A DNA stretch of 64,000 bases from Acetobacterium fimetarium (GTDB lineage Bacteria; Bacillota; Clostridia; Eubacteriales; Eubacteriaceae): NCBI RefSeq assembly GCF_014284475.1, contig NZ_WJBC01000002.1, positions 229,652-293,651 of the forward strand. The letters run 5' to 3'. Shown here piece by piece: positions 9,983 to 18,665 of the stretch. The position numbers and the translations under genes are program-made. Below the pieces are notes generated by a model that saw only the letters and a program-made list of their open reading frames with translations, was not told the DNA's origin and made no database searches. Positions within the stretch are counted from its first letter, which is position 1. Every line of letters starts with the position of its first letter.

Positions 9983-10789
9983 CTAGAGATCGATGACGTC
10001 AAGATCATCGGGAATCAGCAGATTTCCGGAAAAACAGGGTTTGCCTTCCGCATAGTAAAGGGCTTGTCTGTCATTCAGGTTTTTATCCTCTGTATGATAG
10101 AGAATGAGATTTACCGCTGCCAGTTTTTCGGCGATTTCACAGGCATCTTTCACGGTGGTATGATCCTTTTCGTAAGGCAAAAACTGCTCTCGGTCCCGAT
10201 AGAGACAAAACGCTTCATGGAGCAGCCAGTCCGCCTGGAAGGCATGGGCATACTCATTGTCGCGGTAGGGCTCATCCCCCAGAAAGGTCAGCTTTTTTCC
10301 TGATTTCAGCCGCAGAGTAAAACCGAACTGCTTCGCTTTGGTGGACAGAATGTCAAAAAATGTCACCTCCCAGCCCAGTATTTCCCGGATTGTTCCGTCT
10401 TCCACGATATGAAACAGGATGCGTTTTCCGATCAGTTTCAAAAATTTTTCATGGATCGTCAGTTTCACGATCGTCAAGATAGTTTTTTTGAGTTTGGCAT
10501 GACAGTAGATATGCAGCTTGCCTTCATAGTTGCCGTTTTTCATCCCGGCGGAAATCATTCGAATCAGCCAGACCAGCCCCAGCAGGTGATCGGTATGTTC
10601 GTGGCTGATGAAGATCTCATGAATCTGACCCAGTGGTATTTCGGCCTTTTCCAGCTGGGTTAGAATGCCGTTTCCGCCGCCGGTATCGACCAGAAAAAAT
10701 TCGTCTGCTTGCTGAATCGCAAAACAGGTATTGTAGCATTTGGTAACGGATGCGTTCCCCGTTCCCAGTATGATTAATCGTTCTTCCAA
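9983..10789 (-). CDS. MBL-fold metallohydrolase, RNase Z-like
   Basis: A 268-residue metallo-beta-lactamase-fold protein. The metal motif HEHTDHLLG (near residues 83-91) is the HxHxDH motif, and a second histidine region sits at DWLLHEAFC. FLGDEPY supplies the bridging Asp, and LILYHTED the last histidine. The arrangement resembles ribonuclease Z/AtsA-type hydrolases, but the length and insertions differ from a true tRNase Z, so the substrate is open. Translation starts at TTG 10789 behind AAAGGAGGGATT. No partner gene is adjacent. Confidence 0.85.
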   Translation of the reverse strand: MEERLIILGTGNASVTKCYNTCFAIQQADEFFLVDTGGGNGILTQLEKAEIPLGQIHEIFISHEHTDHLLGLVWLIRMISAGMKNGNYEGKLHIYCHAKLKKTILTIVKLTIHEKFLKLIGKRILFHIVEDGTIREILGWEVTFFDILSTKAKQFGFTLRLKSGKKLTFLGDEPYRDNEYAHAFQADWLLHEAFCLYRDREQFLPYEKDHTTVKDACEIAEKLAAVNLILYHTEDKNLNDRQALYYAEGKPCFSGNLLIPDDLDVIDL

Positions 10790-10963
10790 GGTAATCCCTC
10801 CTTTTGGCTATTATACTGCATTGCCGGCGCTTTTGCATCCTTTACGGAGCAGCGGGATTAAAAAAATCAGGGTTGTTGTTATTTTTCGGAAAAATTGGAT
10901 AGTATTATTATAATCGGTCTTTCTTTATGGATGGCTGATATATTATTAAAGGAGGGTTTTCAA

Positions 10964-11404
10964 ATGTTTGATTTGACACCTTTTAAAAAGAATCAAGTGG
11001 CACGGACGGATGATGCGATCGATTTCTATAATATGGTTGAGAATTTCTTCAGTGACAATCAGGCACCATTTAAGAGTTTCAACGACAAATTCAAACTTGA
11101 CATCAAGGAAAATGACAAAGAGTACATTGTCGATGCGGAAGTCCCCGGATACAGCAAGGATGACATTCATATCAAGTTTGATAACGATCGTCTGACGATT
11201 TCCGTTTCCAAAAAAGAGGAAAAATCGGAAGAAGGTGAAAAGTACATTCATAAAGAACGTTCATATCAGTCGATGCAGCGCTCGATCTATCTGCCCAATA
11301 TCGATGAGAGCAACATCAAAGCCGGTTTCGAAAACGGAATTCTGAAAATCACGGCCCCGAAATCCGCAGAAGCTGCCAAGAAAACTGAAATCAAGATCGA
11401 CTGA
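10964..11404 (+). CDS. Hsp20-family small heat shock protein
   Basis: A 146-residue alpha-crystallin-domain chaperone that binds unfolding proteins without ATP. Recognisable features are the core beginning FKLDIKENDKEYIVDAEVPG, the sheet region DRLTISVSKKEEK, and the A-x-x-x-N-G-(I/V)-L motif (here FENGILKITAPK). Start chosen at ATG 10964 behind AAAGGAGGG rather than in-frame codons from 10895. A TATAAT hexamer lies at 10910-10915. No CIRCE element was seen. It is monocistronic, with a terminator downstream. Confidence 0.95.
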   Translation: MFDLTPFKKNQVARTDDAIDFYNMVENFFSDNQAPFKSFNDKFKLDIKENDKEYIVDAEVPGYSKDDIHIKFDNDRLTISVSKKEEKSEEGEKYIHKERSYQSMQRSIYLPNIDESNIKAGFENGILKITAPKSAEAAKKTEIKID

Positions 11405-11439
11405 TCCCACATTCGGCATCAATTGAGATGATCATTAAA

Positions 11440-11527
11440 CAGAATCAGCGTACCGGCCAATTGTTCAAAACAAATGGTCGCTACGCTGATGGGTAGACCA
11501 CCATGAATTGCGGGTGGTCTATTTTTT
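11440..11527 (+). terminator. Structured 3' end and terminator of the hsp20 gene
   Basis: Two hairpins follow the stop. The first is long: ATCAGCGTA near 11442 pairs with TACGCTGAT near 11482, with an inner stem around a CAAA loop. The second is a 9-bp stem, TAGACCACC / GGTGGTCTA (11494-11521), followed by six T, a standard intrinsic terminator. Confidence 0.85.
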
Positions 11528-11580
11528 ATGCTTTTAAGCGGATCGCGTCAGTCGAACCCAAGAGCAATACTGCCCGTGGT

Positions 11581-12813
11581 TTAAACGGCGTAGTGGTATT
11601 CCCCGTTTTCCGGATCCACCGCATAGAAATCCGAATACTCGAGATCGCAAACATCCTTGTCCAGGCCGCTCAAGTCGATCTGTTGCTTGATCAGATGCTG
11701 GAGGAAGCCGGTACCGCCGATATCCCCCTGGATGATCACACCGCTGATGTGACCGTCTTTCATGATGATTTTCCGGTAGCTGCTGTGGTCTTCCCGCACG
11801 ATGACATCAAAGTTTTCTTCCGGCTGAGGGTTGATGTTACCCAGAGAAAGGGTGGTCAGCCCGTAGAAATTGACTGTGTTTTTGATAGCAAACCGGTCGT
11901 TATAGAGCAGTCGTTCGCCCAGCATGTTGATGGCGGCGATTCGTCCCTGTTTCATCGCGTTGGGCCAGATTCCGGAGAGGCCGGTCACATCACCGGCGGC
12001 GTAGATGTCCGCGACGTTTGTCTGCAGATCGTCGCCCACCAGAATCGCCTTCTCAGTGGCAATTCCGGTTTTGTCCAGAAAATCGAAGGACGGCCGCACT
12101 CCGGCGGCAATGACGATGACATCGGCGGGAATGGATTTCCCGCTGGCAAGCTGGATGGTCACTCCCCGGCCCGTTTCATCGAGATCCACGGCAACGACTT
12201 TCTCCGACAGCAGAAAGTCTGCCCCGTGGGCTGCAAAGTGCTGCTGGTAAGGCCTGGCTGATTTTTCGTCGAGCTGCAGCCCCAGGGTGTGATCCATCAT
12301 TTCGATGACCGTCACTTTCAGGCCGCGTTTGAGCAGGGCTGACGCCGCGTCCATGCCGACCAGACCGGCACCGATGACGACGGCGTTTTTCGCCGTCTCG
12401 CACTCCGCATCAAGCAGTCGGGCATCCTTCAGGTCTCTGAACCCGTAGACGTTTGTGGCCTCTCTCAGGCCGGGTATCGGTGGTACAAAATAGGAAGCGC
12501 CCGTCGCAATCAGCAACTTGTCGAAAAAGAGCTCCTGTCCGTCGTCGGTTGTTACCGCTTTGGCAGCGGTATTCAGACCAACCACCGCCGTGTTTTTGAG
12601 CCAGGTAATGTGGTTGTCGGCAAAGAAATGCCCGTCGACAAAACTGATGCCGGCTTCATCCCGTTCATGTCCCAGAAAATGATGCAGCATGCAGCGGGAA
12701 TGGACGCAATCATCCCGGGAAATTACCGTAACCTGAGTATTCGGTTCCACTTCCTTGATTGTTCTGGCCGCGCTGATTCCAGCCGCGCTGGCTCCGATAA
12801 TGATGATTTTCAT
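11581..12813 (-). CDS. FAD/NAD-dependent oxidoreductase of the CO dehydrogenase operon
   Basis: A 410-residue pyridine-nucleotide-disulfide oxidoreductase-fold flavoprotein. The N-terminal FAD-binding loop is IIGASAAGISAA, the NAD-binding loop is VVIGAGLVGMDAA (about residue 145), and the second FAD motif is ADIYAAGDVTG. HSRCMLHHFLG holds a Cys near the flavin, as in NADH oxidase/rubredoxin-reductase relatives. Known CODH operons in Carboxydothermus and Clostridium contain cooS, a CooF ferredoxin and this type of flavoprotein, which is thought to pass electrons from CO oxidation to NAD(P). The ATG overlaps the cooF stop by 4 bases. Confidence 0.9.
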   Translation of the reverse strand: MKIIIIGASAAGISAARTIKEVEPNTQVTVISRDDCVHSRCMLHHFLGHERDEAGISFVDGHFFADNHITWLKNTAVVGLNTAAKAVTTDDGQELFFDKLLIATGASYFVPPIPGLREATNVYGFRDLKDARLLDAECETAKNAVVIGAGLVGMDAASALLKRGLKVTVIEMMDHTLGLQLDEKSARPYQQHFAAHGADFLLSEKVVAVDLDETGRGVTIQLASGKSIPADVIVIAAGVRPSFDFLDKTGIATEKAILVGDDLQTNVADIYAAGDVTGLSGIWPNAMKQGRIAAINMLGERLLYNDRFAIKNTVNFYGLTTLSLGNINPQPEENFDVIVREDHSSYRKIIMKDGHISGVIIQGDIGGTGFLQHLIKQQIDLSGLDKDVCDLEYSDFYAVDPENGEYHYAV

Positions 12814-13259
12814 CGGCTGACCTCCTTCACTTCAATGGCCTGTTTGGGACAGGCTCTGACACAGCTGGGACCGTCAGGCTGGTCTTCGCAGAAATCGCAT
12901 CGTATCACCTTCGTGCGCGTCTGGCGGTCCGGCGTAAGAACCCCGAAGGGGCAGTTCATTACGCACATGTAGCACGCCGCGCATTTGGCTTCGTCATAGC
13001 TCACATGACCGCTAACCGGGTCCTTCTGCATGGCTCCGCTCATGCAGGACAGCACGCATTCAGGTTCGTCGCAGTGGCGGCAGAAGATCGGGGTGTAGCC
13101 GGTTTTCGGATCGAATTTGATGAAGTTGCGGGATTGAGAATCGGCACTGCCGAGGTTGACGGTATAAAAATTGCTGCCCTCCTGATGGGCACTGATGCAG
13201 GCGACATTGCAGTTCAGGCAACCGTCGCATTGTTCACGATCGATGATGATTCGTTTCAT
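12810..13259 (-). CDS. CooF-like four-cluster ferredoxin
   Basis: A 149-residue iron-sulfur protein with Cys motifs CDGCLNCNVAC, CRHCDEPECVLSC, CAACYMCVMNCPFG and CDFCEDQPDGPSCVRAC, enough for four [4Fe-4S] clusters. This arrangement is typical of CooF/HycB/DmsB-type electron carriers. Start set at ATG 13259 (MKRIIIDREQC) behind GGGGGGGCAG; the reading frame extends upstream without a better start. It lies between the CODH gene (19-base gap) and the flavoprotein (overlap), so it presumably carries electrons from CODH to the flavoprotein. Confidence 0.92.
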   Translation of the reverse strand: MKRIIIDREQCDGCLNCNVACISAHQEGSNFYTVNLGSADSQSRNFIKFDPKTGYTPIFCRHCDEPECVLSCMSGAMQKDPVSGHVSYDEAKCAACYMCVMNCPFGVLTPDRQTRTKVIRCDFCEDQPDGPSCVRACPKQAIEVKEVSR

Positions 13260-13278
13260 GACTGCCCCCCCTAGATGT

Positions 13279-15149
13279 TTAATTCTTTGCGTTTTTTTCG
13301 ATGATGTCATTGAGTGTCGCGGCGGCAGATTTCGCCTGATCGTCGATAATCAGTTGACCGCCGGTGAGACTCAGCATATCCTGCGTGAAAACTTGAACGG
13401 CCACCGGGCTTCCGGTCACAAAAGGTGGCAGTCCCAGATGCAGCGGCAGGCCGAGCGATAAACCGAAGGCGCCGTCGGCCAGGGCCTGTTCTTCCAGCCA
13501 TTGCGGGGCTGACAGCACCAGCGGCAGCTGCGGCAAATCGACACCGATGGCTTCAGCCAGCTCAGTGGCGACCATTTCCAGACGGCCGATGGCCAGACAG
13601 GGACCGAAGTTGAGGACCGGCGGAATGCCAGACTTTCGCAGACCGCCCGCAGTTTGGTGCCAGCCTGGGAGGCTGCCGATGGCGACATCAGACCGACATT
13701 TTCCAGTCCGCCGGACGAACAGCCAGCTGACAGCACGAGAATGTCTTTGCAATCAGTTCCTTGACCAGACCGACGGTGAGCACATCATGCCCGCCAGCTG
13801 TCAGGCTGGAGCAGCCCACGACCCCCGCGATGCCTTTGATCTGGCCGGAGACGATCAGATCGATCAGCGGTTTCCAGTTTCCGCCCAGGAAGGATTTCAG
13901 CGAACCTTCGCTGACACCGGTCAGGGTATCGTCATTGCCGTGTTCCGACAGCAGATTCAGTGGCACGTTCCCCCGACGCGTCTGGTAGGCGTTGATGACG
14001 GCGTCGATGATGTCGGTGCTCTGGGCTTCCTTTTCTTCGAAGACGAAGGGTTTCAGCTCGGCATTGGCTTTTTTGGCGACATCGTCCAGACAGATCTGTT
14101 TGATTTTAAGTTCGTCGCAGATCGGTTCAATCCCCGGTAGCGTGCAGTTAAATTCAGACAGCACGGCATCGATGGCGCCGGTGGCCAGGATCGCTTCGCT
14201 GGTGTAGTTGTTGCCGGCATGTCCGTCAAAGACCGTCTGATAGCGTTCCCCGCGCAGCTGCAGATCCTGTCCCACGCAAGTGCAGCCGACCAGCTTGAAG
14301 CCTTTGGCGCCGACAGCTTTCGCTTTGGCGACGACGTCATCTTCAATCAGACGATCCTGAAGATAGGCGAACAGGGCATGCTGATGACCGGTGATCATGA
14401 TATTGATATAATCGCTGTCGATCACCCGTAGTCCGACTGGAGCCAGACGGATCGACGGTTCGCCGAGCATCACATCGTTTAACAGATTGGTCAGCGTCAG
14501 ACCGTAGAGCCCGGTGGAAATACCCAGTTTCAGACAGTTCAGATACATGTCGACGGGATCGGAATTGAGGTTGGTCGATGTTTTGACAACCCCGGCAAAC
14601 ACTTCGGATTTTGCTCCGCCCGGCAGAATACCCAGTTCTTTCCATCGGTCAAACCGCGGTTTGTAGGCCAGCTTTTCAACCAGTTCCATCTTTTCAAAGT
14701 CCGGTTTATAGAGATCAGCCAGCACCATGTCGGCTATTTTTTCAGCCAGGATGTGTTCATCCGATTCATCGATTTCAAAAATACCGGCCAGCTTGGTCAG
14801 CGCCTGTTTCCCTTTGAGCAGGCCGCCTGTCTGTGCGGTTTTTTTCAGCAGCCGTGCGGTGTTTTCCACGATGTGGATGTAACAGCCGGAACCGGCCGAA
14901 ACCGCTCTGAGAAAATTCCGGGCGACGATGGTGAGCCGTGGCGCCGCAAACCCCTTTGGGGCCCTTCGGTGTGATCCGACAGGGACCGTTTGAACAGAGT
15001 CGGCAGCAGATCCCCTGCAATCCGAAACCGCATTTGACGCTCTGGCCTTCCATTCGGTGATGGGACGTTTCCATACTTAAATCGGCAATAAACAATTCCA
15101 GTTTCTTATCAGCACTTTCACAGGTTTTACAGTTAAATTTAGAATTCAT
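13279..15149 (-). pseudogene. cooS: Carbon monoxide dehydrogenase catalytic subunit, three frameshifts
   Basis: The full length of an anaerobic Ni-Fe CO dehydrogenase (about 620 residues) can be read, but only by changing frame three times. The N-terminus has the cluster motif CGFGLQGICCRLCSNGPCR; the middle has STNLNSDPVDMYLNCLK and GCTCVGQDLQLRG; the C-terminal parts are LSAGCSSGGLENVGLM and LNFGPCLAIGRLEMVA. Frame breaks lie near 14933, near 13746 (AAAGACATT where AAGGACATT is expected) and near 13629 (CTGGCATT where CTGGGCATT is expected). The last two are single-G losses. Either the gene is inactivated or the sequence has indel errors; intact downstream genes and undecayed coding between breaks favour error or very recent loss. 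Confidence 0.9.
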
Positions 15150-15295
15150 TTGATACCCTCCAGCAATAAAATTTCATTGGGATCATTATAAGACTATAAA
15201 TGCTATTTGACATGAATGATTCTAAATAAAAATAAACACTGTCGGAAGATTGACCAGTTGTTTTAAATTCAGACCGCAACATCGCAAAGTAAAAT

Positions 15296-15328
15296 AAAAA
15301 AAAACGGCTATAATCAGCCGCTTTCTGT
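15296..15328 (-). terminator. Terminator downstream of the ketopantoate reductase gene
   Basis: On the minus strand, AGCGGCT and AGCCG(T) form a short stem around GATTAT, followed by nine or more T. It separates this gene from the CODH operon. The remaining gap (15150-15295) is AT-rich and should hold the CODH promoter. Confidence 0.75.
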
Positions 15329-15392
15329 TTTTATTCCAATATCATTTTGGTTGAGACATAAGCAAACAATCAATTACCTTTGACAGTGGGTA

Positions 15393-16304
15393 TTAATACC
15401 CCGCTTCCAGGGTTTTAATCTGCTCATAAAGCATGGCATTTACTGGCGAGATAATATCGTGCTTTTTACCCAAAGCAAGAATAGTGCCGGAAAATAGTTC
15501 GACCTCGCTAGGGCGTCGGGCCTCCACATCCTGCCGCATCGAGGGTTTCCCGCTGGCGCTGAGAGAATCCACCACGCCCAGCCAGTAGGTGATGTCAGCC
15601 TCATTCAAATCAACCCCTTCTTTTCTGGCGATGGGGATTACCTCCGCCATGGCCGCGATCATCAGTTCCCGGGGCTCACCGGGGCGCTGAACGCTGCCGT
15701 AGTTTTCTCCGAATGTTGAAACCACCTGGTTGACGCCAACGTTCAGCATGAACTTGGACCAGATTTTCCGGTCCATCCGGTTGTCGATCTGATAGGCGAT
15801 GCCCATCCGGTTGAAAAAGCGCTGCACCCGCGCCACCTTTTCTGAGGGCTCATCCCTATTCCGGTTGCCGAAGCAGATCATGCCGGGATTCTTGTACTGG
15901 AGCCGGTTGGCTTCTTTGACGGCATCCATTCCCTGGGCCACTGCCCAGATCAGATTCACTTCTCCGAATGCCGCGCCGATGATGACCTCGCTGGTGATGC
16001 CGTTGAGCAGCGACATCAGAATGGTATCCGGCCCGACATGACTTTTGACGGAACTGATGGCGTCGTTGAGGCCGCTGATTTTGACGGAGAACAGAATCAG
16101 GTCAGCAATACCGTGATCATCCGGTGTCTGGTAGTGAAAATCACAGGGTTTCCCGTTGCAGAATATCCCCTGATTTTGATATTTTTCGATACGGCTTTCA
16201 TCTGCAATAACGGTGAGATTCGATCCTGATCTCTCTGAAATCTGTTGGCCGAAAAGAATACCCAGGGCCCCCAGGCCGATGATTGAGACGTTTTTGATAT
16301 CCAT
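15393..16304 (-). CDS. 2-dehydropantoate 2-reductase family protein
   Basis: A 303-residue PanE/ApbA-family NADPH-dependent reductase, which in the pantothenate pathway reduces ketopantoate to pantoate. The N-terminal Rossmann motif is IIGLGALGILFG. Then come LILFSVKISGLNDAI and the C-terminal helical domain with KIWSKFMLNVGVNQV, containing the catalytic Lys/Asn pair (KFMLNVGVN). A GAGGAAGC ribosome binding site precedes the ATG. Clostridia often carry several paralogues, so it could act on another 2-keto acid; no pan genes are adjacent. Confidence 0.85.
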   Translation of the reverse strand: MDIKNVSIIGLGALGILFGQQISERSGSNLTVIADESRIEKYQNQGIFCNGKPCDFHYQTPDDHGIADLILFSVKISGLNDAISSVKSHVGPDTILMSLLNGITSEVIIGAAFGEVNLIWAVAQGMDAVKEANRLQYKNPGMICFGNRNRDEPSEKVARVQRFFNRMGIAYQIDNRMDRKIWSKFMLNVGVNQVVSTFGENYGSVQRPGEPRELMIAAMAEVIPIARKEGVDLNEADITYWLGVVDSLSASGKPSMRQDVEARRPSEVELFSGTILALGKKHDIISPVNAMLYEQIKTLEAGY

Positions 16305-16520
16305 ATGCTTCCTCGTTTTTTAGATTTATCCACTGCAGGATACGGTTTGTATGATTTATTCTATCATTTCCGATCCGGATTTTCAAAAAAAATGGTCACG
16401 CGTCATCTGATTTTTTCATTTTTGTTGGGCCCCGAATGGTTCAGGGCAGAATTGCCGGAGAATCCAGCCGGGATGACTGATGGGATACGAAAAAGATTGA
16501 ATTAGCCGGCAATAATAAGT

Positions 16521-16616
16521 ATAATGATAATCTAAGCGCAAACCGGAAGCAAAGAAGCTTCTGTTTGCGCTTTCCGTGTTTCATAAACACGATAAAACCG
16601 ATCATTAGGGATCGTT
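16521..16616 (+). promoter_or_regulatory. Promoter and structured leader of the EAL-domain gene
   Basis: A -10-like TATAATG at 16520-16526 is followed by three consecutive hairpins before the ribosome binding site: AAGCGCAAAC / GTTTGCGCTT with an inner GAAGC/GCTTC stem (16534-16572), CGTGTTT / AAACACG (16575-16591) and CGATC / GATCG (16599-16614). None has a T-run. It does not match the c-di-GMP riboswitch consensus as I know it. The upstream part of the gap (16305-16500) shows no gene. Confidence 0.5.
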
Positions 16617-16634
16617 GGAATTTGGAGAGAAAAA

Positions 16635-17870
16635 GTGGAATTATTGCAGAGAGAAACCTTATCACCGGAAGATGAAATAGATATCGCCGAAATCATCCGG
16701 CAGAAAAGACTGATGGCTTACTTTCAGCCCATAGTATCCGTGACCGGCAGAAAAACAATCGGCCTGGAAGGGCTGATCCGCGGGATCAAACCGGGCACCG
16801 CTGAGATCATTCCGCCGCAGCTGTTGTTTGAAAAAGCTGACGATGCGGGCTTGACGACGGAGCTTGACCGGGCCTGCCGGGACACGGTTTTACAGGCATT
16901 TAAACCGCTGTTGGAGTCAGACCCGGAGCTGCTGCTGTTTTTGAATCTGGATACCGCCATCATCGACGGCGTGGGCGGATCCAATTATCTGAACAATCAG
17001 GTCAACCGGAGTGGCATCAGGGCCAGAAACATCGTCATTGAAATCAATGAATCCAAGGCGCTGGACGCGCTGGCGCTGTTGCGGTTTGTCGCGACCTACA
17101 AGAAATACGGCTATCTGATTGCGCTGGATGATGTGGGCGCCGGTTTTTCGAATATGGACCGGGTCGCGGAGTTAAAACCGGACATCATCAAAATTGACCG
17201 CTCGATCATTGAGCGGATGGATCGTGTCTATCACAAGCAGGAGGTTTTCAAATCACTGGTCAATCTGAGCAACAAAATCGGGGCCTTGATCATTGCGGAA
17301 GGGGTTGAAACAGAGTGCGAGGCGATTCAGGGCTTCTACTTCTCGCGACCGATGAAGGAAGTTGTGTTTTCGGATGAACTGATTCAAAAAACCGGCACTG
17401 TCGTTGCGGAATACAAAAAGCGGCTGCTCGGTGAGCTGGAGGATTACAACCAGAAATGCCGGAACTACACGCACACCGTGGATCAGATGATTGCCGCCAT
17501 CGCCACGAATGAGGCGCCGGGATTCAGTGGCCCGCTGTGTCACTACGTCAACGATTCGCAACTGATTGACTGCGCCTATGTGCTGGATGAAGCGGGGATT
17601 CAATGCAGCGATACGGTGGGCGTTAAAAAAACGGCCACCAGCGAAAAACTCGTTTTCCATTCCGCCAAGATTGGCGTGGATCATTCGATCAAGAACTTCT
17701 ATTACAATCTGATCAGAAGAAAACAGACCAGCTTCATTACCGATCCGTATGTGTCGATGGCCACCGGCAGCCTCTGTATCACCTATTCCAAGGTTTTCCG
17801 GCGGGCGGATAAAAAATATATTCTGTGTGTGGATTTTCTGGAAAACCGGCCACCGGCATCGGCTGGCTGA
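16635..17870 (+). CDS. EAL-domain protein, c-di-GMP phosphodiesterase family
   Basis: 411 residues. The N-terminal EAL domain (about 20-240) has the metal-binding glutamate in GLEGLIRG (EGLIR in place of EALIR), IEINESKALD, ALDDVGAGFSNMD (DDFG variant), DIIKIDRS and IIAEGVETE. Only four residues separate GVETE from QGFYFSRP, where family members have about thirteen, so a helix seems to be missing in frame. The C-terminal region (about 290-405, ending YSKVFRRADKKYILCVDFLEN) looks like a Cache/PAS-type sensory domain. Start is GTG 16635 behind TTGGAGAG. It would hydrolyse c-di-GMP if active; the short loop makes activity uncertain. Confidence 0.88.
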   Translation: MELLQRETLSPEDEIDIAEIIRQKRLMAYFQPIVSVTGRKTIGLEGLIRGIKPGTAEIIPPQLLFEKADDAGLTTELDRACRDTVLQAFKPLLESDPELLLFLNLDTAIIDGVGGSNYLNNQVNRSGIRARNIVIEINESKALDALALLRFVATYKKYGYLIALDDVGAGFSNMDRVAELKPDIIKIDRSIIERMDRVYHKQEVFKSLVNLSNKIGALIIAEGVETECEAIQGFYFSRPMKEVVFSDELIQKTGTVVAEYKKRLLGELEDYNQKCRNYTHTVDQMIAAIATNEAPGFSGPLCHYVNDSQLIDCAYVLDEAGIQCSDTVGVKKTATSEKLVFHSAKIGVDHSIKNFYYNLIRRKQTSFITDPYVSMATGSLCITYSKVFRRADKKYILCVDFLENRPPASAG

Positions 17871-17894
17871 TCCGCTTCAAATTGCGGCAACCGG

Positions 17895-17936
17895 TGCCGG
17901 CGCTGGGGCGTGTTTGCCCTCACGCCGGCATTTTTT
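17895..17936 (+). terminator. Terminator of the EAL-domain gene
   Basis: TGCCGGCG (17895-17902) pairs with CGCCGGCA (17923-17930), with an inner GGGC/GCCC stem, followed by six T. Confidence 0.88.
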
Positions 17937-17973
17937 GTAAAGCACCGAGGCTGGCTGTTACAGCTGAGTCGTT

Positions 17974-18474
17974 TTAGCTGTAGGTGGCATCGTACTGGGC
18001 TTCGGCCTGCTGGGCCTTACGGCTGCCGGTGGCGCAGCGCGGACTGGCCAGCGAACAGTTCTTGCCGCAGCCACCGCAGCGCAGCTGCGACAGAAACTCA
18101 TTCAGGGTCGGTACCACCGGGACTGCGGCGGCCATGGCCTGGCTCTGGGCTGATGTGGTGGTGTCGGCAACGGCCACGAGCTCTTCCTGTTTGGTGACGG
18201 TTGGTGTCTCGGCGGTGACGCTCTCGGTCTGGGTGCTGGCGGCAGTCGACGTGCCGGACGTTTCCGTCGTCGTTGCGGGGGTCTGTGTTGCGGTGGAAGC
18301 GTCTGTTTCCGCGGCGGCTGCGGTGGTTTCTTCCTTGACTGCGATGGCCAGGGGAATTTCGGCCTGGGCGGCCAGCACGTTTTTGTAGCTGGTGTAGGTC
18401 GTGGCCACCGAACCGTAGATGATGCACACCGCCGCGAAGGCGGCAAAAAACTGTTTGATGATCTTGATCTTCAT
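17974..18474 (-). CDS. Membrane-anchored Thr/Ala-rich protein with Cys-rich C-terminus
   Basis: 166 residues, family not recognised. A hydrophobic helix at about 6-28 (IIKQFFAAFAAVCIIYGSVA) looks like a signal anchor or uncleaved signal peptide. Residues 45-125 are low-complexity Thr/Ala/Glu/Ser, a likely extracytoplasmic linker. The end has four closely spaced Cys in LRCGGCGKNCSLASPRC, suitable for a metal, an Fe-S cluster or disulfides. A clean AAGGAG ribosome binding site precedes the ATG. It is the last gene of the dehydratase/double-cubane operon, 191 bases after the CcdA-like gene, which also has Cys pairs. I infer that the two may exchange thiols or metal; no function is assigned. Confidence 0.75.
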   Translation of the reverse strand: MKIKIIKQFFAAFAAVCIIYGSVATTYTSYKNVLAAQAEIPLAIAVKEETTAAAAETDASTATQTPATTTETSGTSTAASTQTESVTAETPTVTKQEELVAVADTTTSAQSQAMAAAVPVVPTLNEFLSQLRCGGCGKNCSLASPRCATGSRKAQQAEAQYDATYS

Positions 18475-18538
18475 TTCAAATTCTCCTTAAATTACGGGCT
18501 GGCGAAACTGCCGTGAGCTTCGCTGCCGGTTTGCGCGA

Positions 18539-18605
18539 ACCAATTTGTACACTGTACGGCGGACAGTCTATCGACTGTTCGCCTACACGTTACCAAATTG
18601 GTTGC
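18539..18605. repeat. Imperfect 67-bp inverted repeat in the operon's internal gap
   Basis: Arms of about 29 bases begin AACCAATTTGTACACTG and end TACCAAATTGGTT, pairing with a few mismatches around GTC-TATC-GAC. It sits in the 191-bp gap between the CcdA-like gene and the Cys-rich gene. There is no T-run. It may be an mRNA-processing or stabilising hairpin or a small mobile repeat; it shares ACCAATTTGTACA with the palindrome at 4591-4637. The rest of the gap holds no gene. Confidence 0.65.
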
Positions 18606-18665
18606 GGAAACCGACATCAAAGCTATTATTGTTCGATTATTGTGAATAAAACAGACGTCTTTTTA

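Noticed and set aside
18102..18446. Two further minus-strand frames, Pro/Arg-rich, over the Cys-rich gene
   Set aside because: They are shifted frames of the GC-rich Thr/Ala repeat region; only the frame with the AAGGAG site, signal anchor and Cys cluster makes sense.
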